A stretch of DNA of 64,000 nt from NCBI RefSeq assembly GCF_029871235.1, contig NZ_SSOM01000074.1:1-64000 (forward strand). The letters are read 5' to 3'. The notes beneath the pieces were generated by a model. That model made no database searches. It was not told where the DNA came from and saw only the letters and a program-made list of their open reading frames with translations. Source of the DNA: Pseudomonas sp. BN411 (GTDB taxonomy: Bacteria; Pseudomonadota; Gammaproteobacteria; Pseudomonadales; Pseudomonadaceae). Made by a program: the position numbers and the translations under genes. Shown here one piece after another: positions 27,519 through 36,969 of this stretch; within the stretch, counting starts at the first letter, position 1; each line of letters starts with the position of its first letter.

Positions 27519-28889
27519 TCAGGGCATCAGGCCAGTGGCCAGGGTCGCTACCTGCCCCTGGCGTTCGGCCTGTTCCAGTTCCGCATCGGGATTCAGCGAC
27601 GACCATTCCGGGTGGGCTCTGGCCTTGGCCAGTACGGCAGGCAACTTGCCCTCTCGCCACTGCTTCTCTTCCGGCGTATCGATGCGTACCGCCTCGAAGG
27701 CGGCGTGGCCGCGAGCGTCCAGCGCCTGCAGCAATTGGCGCTGACGCAGGGCCAGCAGGCGCAGGATGGCATCGTCCACGGTCAGCTCGCGCTGCCCCTT
27801 GATCTTGCCCAGCAGACGCTCGCCGTAGTGGCCGAAGGTCTGCCAGGCGCCACCGGCGATGGCGCCAAGGGCCGCTGCGGCACCGAGGGTGACGCCGCCC
27901 ACCAGCAGGTCGACGCCAGCGCCGGCCGCCGCGCCCGCCGCCATGCCGCCACCCAGGCGTACGCCCAGTTGCTTGAGGGTTTCCGGATTGAACAGGTCAT
28001 CGCCCCAGCGCCCGCCCAGCAGCGGCAGGTCGCTGGCAGAAGCATCCGCCTGGCCGAAGGCGTAGAGCCGCAGCAGGGCTTCCACGCAGCGCTGCTCGCG
28101 CTGGCGCACCTGCTGGCGCAGGGTCTCGGTGGCAGCCAGCACGGCGGCCTCTTGGGCGGGTACGCTGCGCCGGCAGGCGGCCACGTCCAGCAGCAGTTCG
28201 GCAATCAGGCGGCTCCCGGCGTCCAGACGCAGGCGCCTTTGCGCCTGATGATCGTCCACCAACCGCTGCAACTGCGGACGGGCGCGCTCCAGCAGCAGTG
28301 CCAGGCTGTCGTAGAGGCGCTGCTCGCCGTCCAGCGGTGGCGCCACGCTGTCGAAGCGCACCAGTGCATGTAGGCCCAGGCGGGCCAGTGCCTCGCGCCA
28401 ATCGGCCTCACGGTGGTTTTCGCTGGCGACGAAGTTCAGCACCGGCAGTAGGGGCCGGCCACACATGGCCAACACCGCCAGCTCGTCGCGGTACTTGGCC
28501 AGGACCGGTTCGCGGGCATCGATCACGTAGAGCCCGGCATCGGAGGCCAGCAACTGGCGCAATACCTTGGCCTCCTGCTCGAAGCGCTGGCGCGCCTCGC
28601 TGCCGTCGAGAAAACGGGCCAGGCGCGCGGGGCCGTCGAGGCGTTCGCCGGGGCGGTCCAGTCGCTCCAGGTGATCTAGCAATGCGATGGCGTCTTCCAG
28701 GCCGGGCGTGTCGTAGAGCTCCAGCAGCGGCTGGCCGTCCACCGACAGCCGCGCGCCTTCCACATGGCGGGTGGTGCTGGGGCGGTGGGATACCTCGCCG
28801 AAGGCACGGTCGCGCAGCAGGGTGCGTAGCAGGGAGGTCTTGCCGACGTTGGTATGGCCGACCACGGCCAGCTTCAACGGCTTAGTCAT
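27519..28889 (-). CDS. DUF3482-type GTPase
   Basis: TRAFAC-class GTPase of 456 residues. The N-terminal domain has the P-loop GHTNVGKTS (residues 11-19), a switch-II DTPG (in LYDTPGLED) and an Era/TrmE-like layout. The C-terminal half (DUF3482) contains a glycine- and alanine-rich hydrophobic stretch at about 310-360 (GGGMAAGAAAGAGVDLLVGG...), resembling the membrane-inserting region of bacterial dynamin-like and colicin-like proteins. Its start overlaps the end of the upstream DUF2868 gene by eight bases, so the two proteins are made together. The pair is widespread in gammaproteobacteria; function unknown. Confidence 0.85.
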   Translation of the reverse strand: MTKPLKLAVVGHTNVGKTSLLRTLLRDRAFGEVSHRPSTTRHVEGARLSVDGQPLLELYDTPGLEDAIALLDHLERLDRPGERLDGPARLARFLDGSEARQRFEQEAKVLRQLLASDAGLYVIDAREPVLAKYRDELAVLAMCGRPLLPVLNFVASENHREADWREALARLGLHALVRFDSVAPPLDGEQRLYDSLALLLERARPQLQRLVDDHQAQRRLRLDAGSRLIAELLLDVAACRRSVPAQEAAVLAATETLRQQVRQREQRCVEALLRLYAFGQADASASDLPLLGGRWGDDLFNPETLKQLGVRLGGGMAAGAAAGAGVDLLVGGVTLGAAAALGAIAGGAWQTFGHYGERLLGKIKGQRELTVDDAILRLLALRQRQLLQALDARGHAAFEAVRIDTPEEKQWREGKLPAVLAKARAHPEWSSLNPDAELEQAERQGQVATLATGLMP

Positions 28890-30297
28890 GGCCGGTCTCC
28901 AACCAGGTCATGGGAGCGCCCTGGGCGTGGGGCAGGGCCAGGCGGTCGAGGGCCTGATGCCAGTCTTCCAGGCGTTGGCTATCGAGGGATTCGCCGGAGG
29001 GCGGGGGCAGCAGCCAGACGCGGGTTCTGGCGGCGCTGCGGGCCAGCTCTCCGATCAGCGCCAGGGTTCCGCGGTCCGGCGAGCGGCGAGGGTCGCAGGC
29101 TACCGCCAGGCGCTCCGGGGGAAAGCGGCTGAGTTGATCCAGCAGGCGCTGGCGCTGCTCGCGGCTGTCGAGCACGCCGGCATCGCCGACGCCCTTGGGC
29201 AGCGCGGGCGGCCAGGGGCGGCGGTCGTCCAGTTCAATGGCCACCAGCAGGGCGCCCTGGCTGGCGCCGTCCAGGTTGCCGGATTGAGGTTCGACCAGTT
29301 CGGCCGGGGCGGCGTCGCAGACACCCAGGCGTTCGCTCGCTGGTTGCAGGCGTTCGCGCAGCAAGCCGTAGCCGGGCAGGCCGAGGTCCAGCCGAAGGCG
29401 CGCGCGGCCTTGTGACCAGCGCCAGAAGCAGAACAGCCCCAGCAACAGTCGCGGTAGCAGACCGTAGGTGAAGGTGACCCCGAGCAGCCAGCCGGACCAC
29501 GCCTGGCGCGCGCCTTCTTCTGCCAGCACGTTGCTGCTGGCGCGGATGGTCTCGGCATCCGGCAGGCTGAAGCCAAGCACGCTGGGCAGGGCGCCCAGGG
29601 CCCGGATGAGGACGACGAAGGTTTCGCTGCCGAGGATGGTGGTTTCCCAGACGAAGCCGTAGCGGCGGGTGGCGAGCAACAGCAGGAGGATCACCAGCGC
29701 GCTACCCAGGGTCAGCAGCCAAGCGCCATGGACCAGTGCGCCCAGGCCCCAGCGGGTCAGGCCCTGGCGTTGGAGCAGCAGGAGCAGGGCGGGTGCCAGG
29801 TGCGCGGCCTGGGCATCGCGGGCCAGTTTGCCGCTGAGCCACAGCCAGATCCGCCCGAGCACGCTGGCGCTACTGCCGAGGCAGAACGTCAGGGCCCAGC
29901 CCAGCAACATCAACAGGTGCAGCCCGAGCAGGCTGCCCAGGGCCCAGATCAGGTTGACCGGGCGCTCGCCGTTACCCAGCGCCGCAATGGCGAGCCCGGA
30001 GCCACTGACCAGTGCCAGCACCATCAGCAGCAGGCCGGCGAGCCGCGCGCCCTGGCGCCAGTGCTGCAGGGCCTGCAGCTGTCCGTCGCGCTGGGCCAGC
30101 CAGAGGGCACGAGCCTGGATGCGCTGCGCCAGGTCGCCGCCGGCGGCATTGGCGCGGCGGTTGGCTTCGGCGTCGTCGAGGGGGCCGGCGTGTTCTTCGC
30201 GCAGGCGGATGGCCTCGGTCAGCCACAGCTGGTCGAGGGAGGAAAGGGGAGGGAGGGCGGCTGGATTGGGTTCGCTCACGAAGGGCTTCTTGGCCAA
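28882..30297 (-). CDS. DUF2868 membrane protein, partner of the DUF3482 GTPase
   Basis: Inner-membrane protein of 471 residues. After a ~80-residue charged N-terminal part come hydrophobic helices near 85-110, 115-140, 165-210 and 270-295, then a cytoplasmic C-terminal domain of about 170 residues. The layout (membrane protein, then overlapping GTPase gene) is the usual one for DUF2868 and DUF3482. The C-terminal domain has LLVAIELDDRRPWPP and LAVACDPRRSPDRGT segments, which look like a Rossmann-like fold. No enzymatic motif is recognised. Confidence 0.82.
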   Translation of the reverse strand: MAKKPFVSEPNPAALPPLSSLDQLWLTEAIRLREEHAGPLDDAEANRRANAAGGDLAQRIQARALWLAQRDGQLQALQHWRQGARLAGLLLMVLALVSGSGLAIAALGNGERPVNLIWALGSLLGLHLLMLLGWALTFCLGSSASVLGRIWLWLSGKLARDAQAAHLAPALLLLLQRQGLTRWGLGALVHGAWLLTLGSALVILLLLLATRRYGFVWETTILGSETFVVLIRALGALPSVLGFSLPDAETIRASSNVLAEEGARQAWSGWLLGVTFTYGLLPRLLLGLFCFWRWSQGRARLRLDLGLPGYGLLRERLQPASERLGVCDAAPAELVEPQSGNLDGASQGALLVAIELDDRRPWPPALPKGVGDAGVLDSREQRQRLLDQLSRFPPERLAVACDPRRSPDRGTLALIGELARSAARTRVWLLPPPSGESLDSQRLEDWHQALDRLALPHAQGAPMTWLETGHD

Positions 30298-30339
30298 GGG
30301 TGAGCTCTGAGAATAACCGCTCGAGGCGGGACCATCATC

Positions 30340-30372
30340 AAAAGAGAAGGCCGGCGCTGGGCGCCGGCCTTC
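30340..30372 (-). terminator. Rho-independent terminator of the NCS2 permease gene
   Basis: On the minus strand AAGGCCGGCG-CCCAG-CGCCGGCCTT is followed by CTCTTTTG. It begins six bases after the permease stop codon. Confidence 0.85.
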
Positions 30373-30377
30373 ATCTG

Positions 30378-31916
30378 TCAGTGGCTGTGGGAGCTGGCCG
30401 CCACCTTCACCCGGGGTGTTGATGGCGCGTCGTGGTGGTCGTCATGTTCGGACACCACTTTCACTTCGTTGCCGTCGCAGTCGTACAGCTTGCCGTCGCG
30501 GAAATAGTCGCCCTCGTTCAGGGCGGCGATGTCCTGGTAGCGCAGGGTGCGCTCGCTGGCGGCGACGAACACCGACTGCTGGTCCGAGTTGCCGGCCTTC
30601 AGGTGGTTGAAGATCAGGTTCAGCAGGATGGCCATGATCGCCGCCGAGCTGATGCCGGAGTGGAAGATGGTTTCGAACCAGGCGGGGAAGTGGTGGTAGA
30701 AGGTCGGCGCCGCGATCGGGATCATGCCGAAGCCGATGGAGGTGGCGACGATGATCAGGTTCATGTTGTTGCGGTAGTCGACTTGCGCCAGGGTGCGGAT
30801 GCCGGAGGCGGCCACGGTGCCGAACAGCACCACGCCGGCGCCACCCAGTACCGAGGTGGGGACCGCGGCGATCAGGCGACCCATCACCGGCAGCAGGCCG
30901 AGGGTCACCAGGATCAGGCCGGCGGTGGCCACCACATAGCGGCTCTTCACGCCGGTCACGGCCACCAGGCCGACGTTCTGGGCGAAGGCGCTCTGGGTGA
31001 AGGAACCGAACAGCGGAGCCACGGAGCTGGAAATCATGTCGGCACGCAGACCGTTGCCGAGGCGCTTGGAGTCCACCTTGGTGCCGATGATTTCACCGAC
31101 GGCGAGGATGTCCGCCGAGGTTTCCACCAGGGTCACGATGATCACGATCAGCATCGACAGGATCGCCGCGATGTGGAATTCCGGCATGCCGAAATGCAGC
31201 GGAGTGGGCAGGGCCACCAGCGGGCCTTCGAGCACCTTGGAGAAGTCCGCCATGCCGAAGAACACCGCAGCCACGGTGCCGATCACCATCGCCAGGAGGA
31301 TCGACAGGCGCGAGATGCTGGCGCTGCCCAGCTTGCTCAGCAGCAGCACGGTGCCGAGGGTGAAGGCGGCCAGGCTGACGTTGGCCACGCTGCCGAACTC
31401 CGGCGACTGGCTGTTGCCGCCCATCGCCCAGCGTGCCGCAACGGGCATCAGGGTGAGGCCGATGGTGGTGATCACGATGCCGGTCACGAGCGGCGGGAAG
31501 AACTTGGTGATCCGCGAGAATATCGGGGTGATCAGCAGGCCGATCAGTGAGGCGGCGATTACCGCGCCGAGTACGGCTGGAATGCCGCCGGCGCCGTTAC
31601 TGCCGATGATGGCGATCATGGTTGCCACGCCGGCGAAGGACACGCCTTGCACCAGGGGCAGCTGACAGCCGAAGAAGGGGAGACCGATGGTTTGCAGCAG
31701 GGTGGCCAGGCCACCGGCGAACAGTGAGGCTGCGATCAACAGGCCGATGTCTGCGGGCGATAGCCCGGCAGCCTGGCCGATGATCAGGGGTACCGCGACA
31801 ATTCCGCCATACATGGTCAGCACATGCTGCAGACCGTAGGCGAGGTTGGCTCCAATGCCGAGGTTTTCGTCTTCCGGGCGTTGCACCGGAGACGGACTTG
31901 CGGTTGGGACTGTCAT
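30378..31916 (-). CDS. NCS2-family purine (xanthine/urate-type) permease
   Basis: Proton-coupled nucleobase symporter of the inner membrane, 512 residues with about 14 hydrophobic segments. The NCS2 signature region is visible as FSSxx-like FGSFTQSAFAQNVGLVAVTGVKSR, quoted in part (SAFAQNVGLVAVTG), and the substrate-site glutamate is in VETSADILAVGEI. The Q/N-rich N-terminal segment and the position beside purine-like regulatory DNA suggest xanthine or uric acid rather than uracil. The last ~70 residues are hydrophilic and end in a histidine-rich tail (HDDHHDAP and SHSH). It diverges from folA. Confidence 0.85.
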   Translation of the reverse strand: MTVPTASPSPVQRPEDENLGIGANLAYGLQHVLTMYGGIVAVPLIIGQAAGLSPADIGLLIAASLFAGGLATLLQTIGLPFFGCQLPLVQGVSFAGVATMIAIIGSNGAGGIPAVLGAVIAASLIGLLITPIFSRITKFFPPLVTGIVITTIGLTLMPVAARWAMGGNSQSPEFGSVANVSLAAFTLGTVLLLSKLGSASISRLSILLAMVIGTVAAVFFGMADFSKVLEGPLVALPTPLHFGMPEFHIAAILSMLIVIIVTLVETSADILAVGEIIGTKVDSKRLGNGLRADMISSSVAPLFGSFTQSAFAQNVGLVAVTGVKSRYVVATAGLILVTLGLLPVMGRLIAAVPTSVLGGAGVVLFGTVAASGIRTLAQVDYRNNMNLIIVATSIGFGMIPIAAPTFYHHFPAWFETIFHSGISSAAIMAILLNLIFNHLKAGNSDQQSVFVAASERTLRYQDIAALNEGDYFRDGKLYDCDGNEVKVVSEHDDHHDAPSTPRVKVAASSHSH

Positions 31917-31983
31917 GGTGGGCTCTCGGTTTTGTTATTGTGCCGGCAACTGTAGACAATAATTCGGTCCATTGACTAGTGCT

Positions 31984-31993
31984 TTGTATACAA
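31984..31993. promoter_or_regulatory. TTGTATACAA palindrome upstream of the permease gene
   Basis: Perfect 10-base palindrome 68 bases upstream of the permease ATG, with a related half-site TGTAGACAAT at 31951-31960. The spacing is typical of an operator for a dimeric regulator, for example a GntR-type regulator of purine use; the identity is inference. The rest of the 320-base gap 31917-32236 is AT-rich promoter DNA and I see no further gene. Confidence 0.45.
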
Positions 31994-32236
31994 TTTTTGC
32001 GATGCGCTATTTCGCCTATTCATCGCCTATTTCTCGCTTAATTTCCGATAAATTCTCCGAAAATCGAAGATACGTCACTTGACCATGTGGTCAGAAAAAT
32101 GATTGACGACGAATGGCATGTATCCATCTGGCCATGGTTTCGAGGGTATGCATAGGCCATGCCGAAACCGTTGTGAGCCTGGTGCCAATCCTCCGTTGGC
32201 TTTCTCTCGTGGGCGGCAGCCGGTATTCTCGCCGCC

Positions 32237-32749
32237 ATGAAAAAGACCCTGCCCCTCTGCCTGATCGCCGCTCTCGCACAGAACCGCGTGATCGGTCGCG
32301 ACAACCAACTGCCCTGGCACCTGCCGACGGATCTCAAGCACTTCAAGGCCATGACCCTCGGCAAGCCGATCATCATGGGCCGCAAGACCTGGGACTCCCT
32401 GGGTCGTCCGCTGCCGGGCCGGCTCAATCTGGTGGTCAGTCGCCAGGAGGGGTTGGTGCTGGAAGGCGCGGAAGTCTTCCCCAGCCTGGAAGCCGCCATC
32501 GAGCGCGCCGATGCCTGGGCGCGCGAAGAAGAAGCCGAGGAGCTGATGCTGATCGGCGGCGCCCAGCTCTATGCCCAGGGCCTTGCCCAGGCCGACCGTC
32601 TCTACCTGACCCGCGTGGAGCTGGCTCCGGAAGGCGATGCGTTCTTCCCTGAAGTGTCGCAGCAGGATTGGCGTCTGGCCTCCAGCATCGAGCACGAGGC
32701 GACGACGGACACGCCGGCCTACGCCTTCGAGGTGTGGGAAAAGCGCTGA
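32237..32749 (+). CDS. folA: Dihydrofolate reductase FolA
   Basis: NADPH-dependent reductase that regenerates tetrahydrofolate, in particular from the dihydrofolate made by ThyA. The 170-residue protein has the family signatures LIAALAQNRVIGRDNQLPWHLP (partly quoted here as VIGRDNQLPWHLP), the NADPH-binding IIMGRKTWDSLGRPLPGR (MGRKTWDS core) and the C-terminal YAFEVWEK. The substrate aspartate/glutamate position is D30-like in LPTDLKHFK. It is transcribed alone and faces the phosphodiesterase gene. Confidence 0.95.
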   Translation: MKKTLPLCLIAALAQNRVIGRDNQLPWHLPTDLKHFKAMTLGKPIIMGRKTWDSLGRPLPGRLNLVVSRQEGLVLEGAEVFPSLEAAIERADAWAREEEAEELMLIGGAQLYAQGLAQADRLYLTRVELAPEGDAFFPEVSQQDWRLASSIEHEATTDTPAYAFEVWEKR

Positions 32750-32774
32750 GGAAGTCCCAGACCAATCCAGATTG

Positions 32775-32811
32775 GTAGGTTGTGGCTTCGCGACGCGAAG
32801 CCACAACCTAC
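32775..32811. repeat. Perfect 18-bp palindrome between folA and the phosphodiesterase gene
   Basis: GTAGGTTGTGGCTTCGCG (32775-32792), one A, then its exact reverse complement (32794-32811). The ends match the GTAGGTTGG-type repeats. It lies between two convergent genes and may block transcription from both sides, though no T run follows. Confidence 0.75.
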
Positions 32812-32827
32812 AGTGGCGACTGGTCCG

Positions 32828-33295
32828 TCAGATCTGTAGCTCTCGCAACTCCGCCCGCACTTCACCTTTCTCTATCAGCAGAAACCCCACCGACACCGGC
32901 AGCTTGAAGCGCCGCGGTCCGGCACTGCCCGGGTTCACGTGCACCAGGCCGGCGCGCTCGGTAACCAGCGGCTTGTGGGAATGCCCCGTGACCACGACGC
33001 TGAATCCGCGCGCCTTCAAATCAGCAGGGATGTCCGCCTGGTCGTGCACCAGGTAGATCCCGGTCTCTCCCAGCCAGAGTTCTTCGACCTCGCGTACCGC
33101 GTCGGCCCAGGTGTCCACGTCGTTATTGCCGCGCACAGCCGTCAGCGGCGCCAGTTGGCGCAGGGCGTCGAGGATTTCGGGTTTGCCGATGTCGCCGGCA
33201 TGGAGGATGCGGTCGCAGCCTTGTAGCGCCGCGAGGGCCTGGGGCCGGAGAAGGCCGTGGGTGTCTGAGATCAGGCCGATACGGAGGGAGGTCAT
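32828..33295 (-). CDS. YfcE/MJ0936-type metallophosphodiesterase
   Basis: Small calcineurin-fold phosphodiesterase, 155 residues when started at MTSLRIGLISDTHG. Metal-binding motifs are complete: SDTHG (D and H), HAGDIG, the GNND motif and VTGHSHKP. Members hydrolyse phosphodiesters in vitro; the natural substrate is usually unknown. The open frame extends ten codons upstream, but the internal ATG gives the usual N-terminus. The second NCS2 permease gene lies downstream on the same strand only in the sense of position (its start is at 34701 and its stop at 33334, upstream in transcription), so the two may be cotranscribed with a 38-base gap. Confidence 0.85.
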   Translation of the reverse strand: MTSLRIGLISDTHGLLRPQALAALQGCDRILHAGDIGKPEILDALRQLAPLTAVRGNNDVDTWADAVREVEELWLGETGIYLVHDQADIPADLKARGFSVVVTGHSHKPLVTERAGLVHVNPGSAGPRRFKLPVSVGFLLIEKGEVRAELRELQI

Positions 33296-33333
33296 GGCTG
33301 GGCCCCATCGTGTGATGGGACCCATTCTGCCAC

Positions 33334-34701
33334 TTAGCGGGATTCCGGCAGGAACCAGTTGAGCAGCAGGGCGCAGAGGCCGCCGGTGGCGACGCCGGAT
33401 TCGAGGATGTTGCGCAGGGCGGCCGGCATGTGGGCGAGGAATTCCGGCACCTGCGATACGCCCAGGCCCAGGGCCAGCGATACGGCGATGATCAGCAGCG
33501 CGCGGCGGTCAAGGGTGGTGCCGGCGAGGATATTGATGCCCGAGGCTGCGACTGCGCCGAACATCACCATGGCGGCTCCGCCCAGCACCGGTTCGGGAAT
33601 GGCCTGCAGCACGCCGGCTACCGCCGGGAACAGGCCCAGCAGCACCAGCATCAGGGCGATCCACAGGCCGATGTGGCGGCTGGCGATGCCGGTCAGCTGG
33701 ATCACGCCGTTGTTCTGCGCGAAGACCGAACTTGGGAAGGTGTTGAACAGGCCGGCCAACAAGGAGTTGGCGCCATTCACGAGTACGCCGCCCTTGATGC
33801 GTTGCATCCACAGCGGGCCTTCCACCGGCTGGCGCGAGACCTTGCTGGTGGCGGTGACGTCGCCGATGGCTTCGAGCGAAGTGACCAGGTAGATCACCAG
33901 CATCGGCACGAACAGCGACCAGGAGAAGCCCAGACCGAAGTGCAGCGGAACCGGCACCTGCACCAGTGGCGCGTCGTGCAGGCCGCTGAAGTCGAGCCGG
34001 CCGAGCCACGCGGCCAGGGCGTAGCCTGCGAGCAGTGCGATGACGATGGCGCAGCTGCGCATCCACACCAGCGGGATGCGGTTGAGCAGCAGGATCACAC
34101 CCAGCACGGTGCCGGACAGCAGCAGGTTCTCACCGTTGGCGAAGGTTCCGTTGGCCATGGCGCCGAAGCCGCCACCCATGCTGATCAGGCCGACCTTGAT
34201 CAGGGTCAGGCCGATCATCAGCACCACGATGCCGGTCACCAGCGGATTGATCAGCCGTTTGACGAAGGGCAGCACGCGGGAGATGCCCATCTCGACAAAA
34301 GCGCCGGCCATCACCACGCCGAAGATGGCCGCCATCACCGCTTCCACCGGCGTGCCCTGCTTGACCATCAGCGCGCCGCCGGCGATCAGCGGGCCGACGA
34401 AGTTGAAGCTGGTGCCCTGCACGATCAGCAGCCCGGCGCCGAACGGCCCGAAGCGCTTGCATTGCACGTAGGTGGCGATGCCGGAGACCACCAGGGACAT
34501 GGAGACGATCAGGTTGGTATCCCGGGCCGACACGCCCAGCGCCTGGCAGATCAGCAGGCCGGGGGTGACGATGGGGACGATGATGGCCAGCAGGTGCTGT
34601 AGCGCAGCCAGCAGGGCGGCCAGCGGGCGCGGCTTGTCTTCCAGGCCGTAGAGCAGCTCGTTTCGAGCCTCGGGGACAGGGGGCTTTTCCAGTGAAGTCA
34701 T
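33334..34701 (-). CDS. Second NCS2-family nucleobase permease
   Basis: Inner-membrane nucleobase:cation symporter of 455 residues with about 14 hydrophobic segments. It has the NCS2 features TSLEAIGDVTATSKVS (substrate glutamate) and SVFAQNNGVIQLTGIASR (QNNG core), and the N-terminal QHLLAIIVPIVTPG. It resembles UacT/XanP-like purine transporters more than UraA. It differs clearly from the permease at 30378. ATG 34701 is chosen over a start five codons upstream because it begins the hydrophilic N-terminus normally. The phosphodiesterase gene follows 38 bases downstream. Confidence 0.85.
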   Translation of the reverse strand: MTSLEKPPVPEARNELLYGLEDKPRPLAALLAALQHLLAIIVPIVTPGLLICQALGVSARDTNLIVSMSLVVSGIATYVQCKRFGPFGAGLLIVQGTSFNFVGPLIAGGALMVKQGTPVEAVMAAIFGVVMAGAFVEMGISRVLPFVKRLINPLVTGIVVLMIGLTLIKVGLISMGGGFGAMANGTFANGENLLLSGTVLGVILLLNRIPLVWMRSCAIVIALLAGYALAAWLGRLDFSGLHDAPLVQVPVPLHFGLGFSWSLFVPMLVIYLVTSLEAIGDVTATSKVSRQPVEGPLWMQRIKGGVLVNGANSLLAGLFNTFPSSVFAQNNGVIQLTGIASRHIGLWIALMLVLLGLFPAVAGVLQAIPEPVLGGAAMVMFGAVAASGINILAGTTLDRRALLIIAVSLALGLGVSQVPEFLAHMPAALRNILESGVATGGLCALLLNWFLPESR

Positions 34702-34766
34702 GGCGATCGACCGCAAAAAGCGGCGATTCTACCTGAATGGTCAGGTTTGATGGCGGGGCTGAACTC

Positions 34767-34862
34767 TGTAGGGGCGAATTCATTCGCAAAGGGCGGCGCA
34801 GCTGCCCCAATGGGACGACAGGCGGGCCTTTGGTCCGCCCAGCGATTGAAATCGCCCCCACA
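34767..34862. repeat. Decayed copy of the large GAATTCATTCGC palindrome
   Basis: The left end TGTAGGGGCGAATTCATTCGC is identical to the repeat at 6686. The right arm (GCGATTGAAATCGCCCCCACA) has several mismatches, and the centre again contains GGGCGGCGCAGCTGCCC. It lies upstream of the permease gene and just past the ilvD terminator. Confidence 0.75.
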
Positions 34863-34867
34863 AGAAG

Positions 34868-34896
34868 CAAAAAAGCCCGGCACTTGCCGGGCTTTA
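34868..34896 (-). terminator. Rho-independent terminator of ilvD
   Basis: On the minus strand AAAGCCCGGCA-AGT-GCCGGGCTTTTTTGC: an 8- to 10-bp stem running into six T residues, beginning 14 bases after the ilvD stop codon. Confidence 0.9.
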
Positions 34897-34909
34897 GTGT
34901 TGCCGGAGC

Positions 34910-36751
34910 TTACAGGTGGTCCAGCATCGCCTTGTTGCGCACCGCGCCCTTGTCGGCGCTGGTGGCGAGCAGGGCGTAGGCCTTGAGCGCGGTGGTCACC
35001 TTGCGCGCGCGCGGCGCGGCCGGTTTCCAGCCCTTCTTGTCCTGCACATGGCGGCGGTGGGACAGCTCTTCATCGCTGACCAGAAGCTGGATGGTGCGGT
35101 TGTGGATGTCGATGTGGATCCGGTCGCCGTCCTCCACCAGGCCGATGGCGCCACCAGCAGCGGCTTCCGGCGAGGCGTGGCCGATGGACAGGCCCGAGGT
35201 GCCGCCGGAGAAGCGGCCGTCGGTGAGCAGGGCGCACTGCTTGCCCAGGCCCTTGGACTTCAGGTAGCTGGTCGGGTACAGCATTTCCTGCATGCCCGGG
35301 CCGCCTTTCGGGCCTTCGTAGCGGATGATCACGATGTCGCCGGCCTTCACTTCGTCGGCGAGGATGCCTTTCACGGCGCTGTCCTGGCTTTCGAAGATCT
35401 TCGCGGTGCCTTCGAACACGTGGATGGACTCATCCACGCCCGCGGTCTTCACCACGCAGCCATCGAGGGCGATGTTGCCGTAAAGCACGGCCAGGCCACC
35501 TTCCTGCGAGTAGGCGTGCTCGACACTGCGGATGCAGCCTTCGGCGCGGTCGTCGTCGAGGGTGTCCCAGCGCGTGGATTGGCTGAACGCAACCTGGGTG
35601 GGGATGCCGGCCGGGCCCGCCTTGAAGAAGGTGTGGACGGCTTCGTCATTGGTCTGGGTGATGTCCCACTGGGCGATGGCGTCCGCCATGCTCGGGCTGT
35701 GCACGGTGGGCACGTCGGTGTGCAGCAGGCCACCACGGGCCAGTTCGCCGAGGATGCTGAAGATGCCGCCGGCGCGGTGCACGTCTTCCATGTGGTACTT
35801 CTGGATGTTCGGCGCCACCTTGCACAGCTGCGGCACTTTGCGCGACAGGCGATCGATGTCGCGCAGGTCGAAGTCGATCTCCGCCTCCTGGGCGGCGGCC
35901 AGCAGGTGCAGGATGGTGTTGGTGGAGCCGCCCATGGCGATGTCCAGGGTCATGGCGTTCTCGAAGGCCTTGAAGCTGGCGACGTTGCGCGGCAGCACGG
36001 ACTCGTCGCCTTCGCCGTAGTAGCGCTGGCACAGCTCGACGGCTAGGCGGCCGGCGCGCAGGAACAGCTGCTCGCGGTCGCTGTGGGTGGCCAGGGTGGA
36101 GCCGTTGCCCGGCAGCGCCAGGCCGAGGGCTTCGGTCAGGCAGTTCATCGAGTTGGCGGTGAACATGCCGGAGCAGGAACCGCAGGTTGGGCAGGCGCTG
36201 CGCTCGTACTCGGCGACTTTTTCGTCGGAGCAGGAGTCGTCGGCGGCAACCACCATGGCGTCGACCAGGTCCAGGCCGTGGTTCGCCAGCTTGGTCTTGC
36301 CGGCTTCCATCGGGCCACCGGAGACGAAGACCACCGGGATGTTCAGCCGCAGGGCGGCCATCAGCATGCCGGGGGTGATCTTGTCGCAGTTGGAGATGCA
36401 GACGATGGCGTCGGCGCAGTGGGCGTTGACCATGTATTCCACGGAGTCGGCGATGATCTCGCGGCTCGGCAGGGAATAGAGCATGCCGTCGTGGCCCATG
36501 GCGATGCCGTCGTCCACGGCGATGGTGTTGAATTCCTTGGCCACGCCGCCGTGCTTCTCGATCTCGCGGGCGACCAACTGGCCCAGGTCCTTCAGGTGCA
36601 CGTGGCCGGGCACGAACTGGGTGAAGGAGTTGGCGATGGCGATGATCGGCTTCTTGAAGTCCTCGTCCTTCATCCCGGTGGCGCGCCACAGGGCACGGGC
36701 GCCGGCCATGTTGCGACCGTGGGTGGAGGTTTTCGAGCGGTAATCGGGCAT
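34910..36751 (-). CDS. ilvD: Dihydroxy-acid dehydratase IlvD
   Basis: Iron-sulfur dehydratase of valine, leucine and isoleucine biosynthesis, converting dihydroxy-acids to 2-keto acids. The 613-residue length is standard. Cluster and metal segments are visible: [10 protein letters not shown], the cysteine-rich [20 protein letters not shown] (20 residues), and the C-terminal [13 protein letters not shown]. It begins [17 protein letters not shown], the usual start. It is monocistronic, with a terminator after it. The 266 bases upstream hold its promoter and the hairpin after rlmI, with no gene seen. Confidence 0.97.
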   Translation of the reverse strand: MPDYRSKTSTHGRNMAGARALWRATGMKDEDFKKPIIAIANSFTQFVPGHVHLKDLGQLVAREIEKHGGVAKEFNTIAVDDGIAMGHDGMLYSLPSREIIADSVEYMVNAHCADAIVCISNCDKITPGMLMAALRLNIPVVFVSGGPMEAGKTKLANHGLDLVDAMVVAADDSCSDEKVAEYERSACPTCGSCSGMFTANSMNCLTEALGLALPGNGSTLATHSDREQLFLRAGRLAVELCQRYYGEGDESVLPRNVASFKAFENAMTLDIAMGGSTNTILHLLAAAQEAEIDFDLRDIDRLSRKVPQLCKVAPNIQKYHMEDVHRAGGIFSILGELARGGLLHTDVPTVHSPSMADAIAQWDITQTNDEAVHTFFKAGPAGIPTQVAFSQSTRWDTLDDDRAEGCIRSVEHAYSQEGGLAVLYGNIALDGCVVKTAGVDESIHVFEGTAKIFESQDSAVKGILADEVKAGDIVIIRYEGPKGGPGMQEMLYPTSYLKSKGLGKQCALLTDGRFSGGTSGLSIGHASPEAAAGGAIGLVEDGDRIHIDIHNRTIQLLVSDEELSHRRHVQDKKGWKPAAPRARKVTTALKAYALLATSADKGAVRNKAMLDHL

Positions 36752-36969
36752 GACGGTTTCCTGCGGCTAATCAGGTATCGATAAGAGTCTCATCGTGAGC
36801 GCGCAACATACCGGATGCAAACAGCAGATGGCTGTTCGGTCGGTGGTGGCCGGAAGGCGGGGCGGGGTCACCGCTCGCTCGGCCGGGGCTCACTGGCCCG
36901 CCGGAGGATGGTTGGCGAGGAATCGCCCGATTCTACGCCGGGCCTGGCCGGCAGGGAAAGGCTGGCGGT

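Noticed and set aside
26775-28373. 532-codon open frame on the plus strand
   Set aside because: Antisense to the hypothetical secreted protein and the DUF3482 GTPase, crossing the gap between them; no conserved motif.
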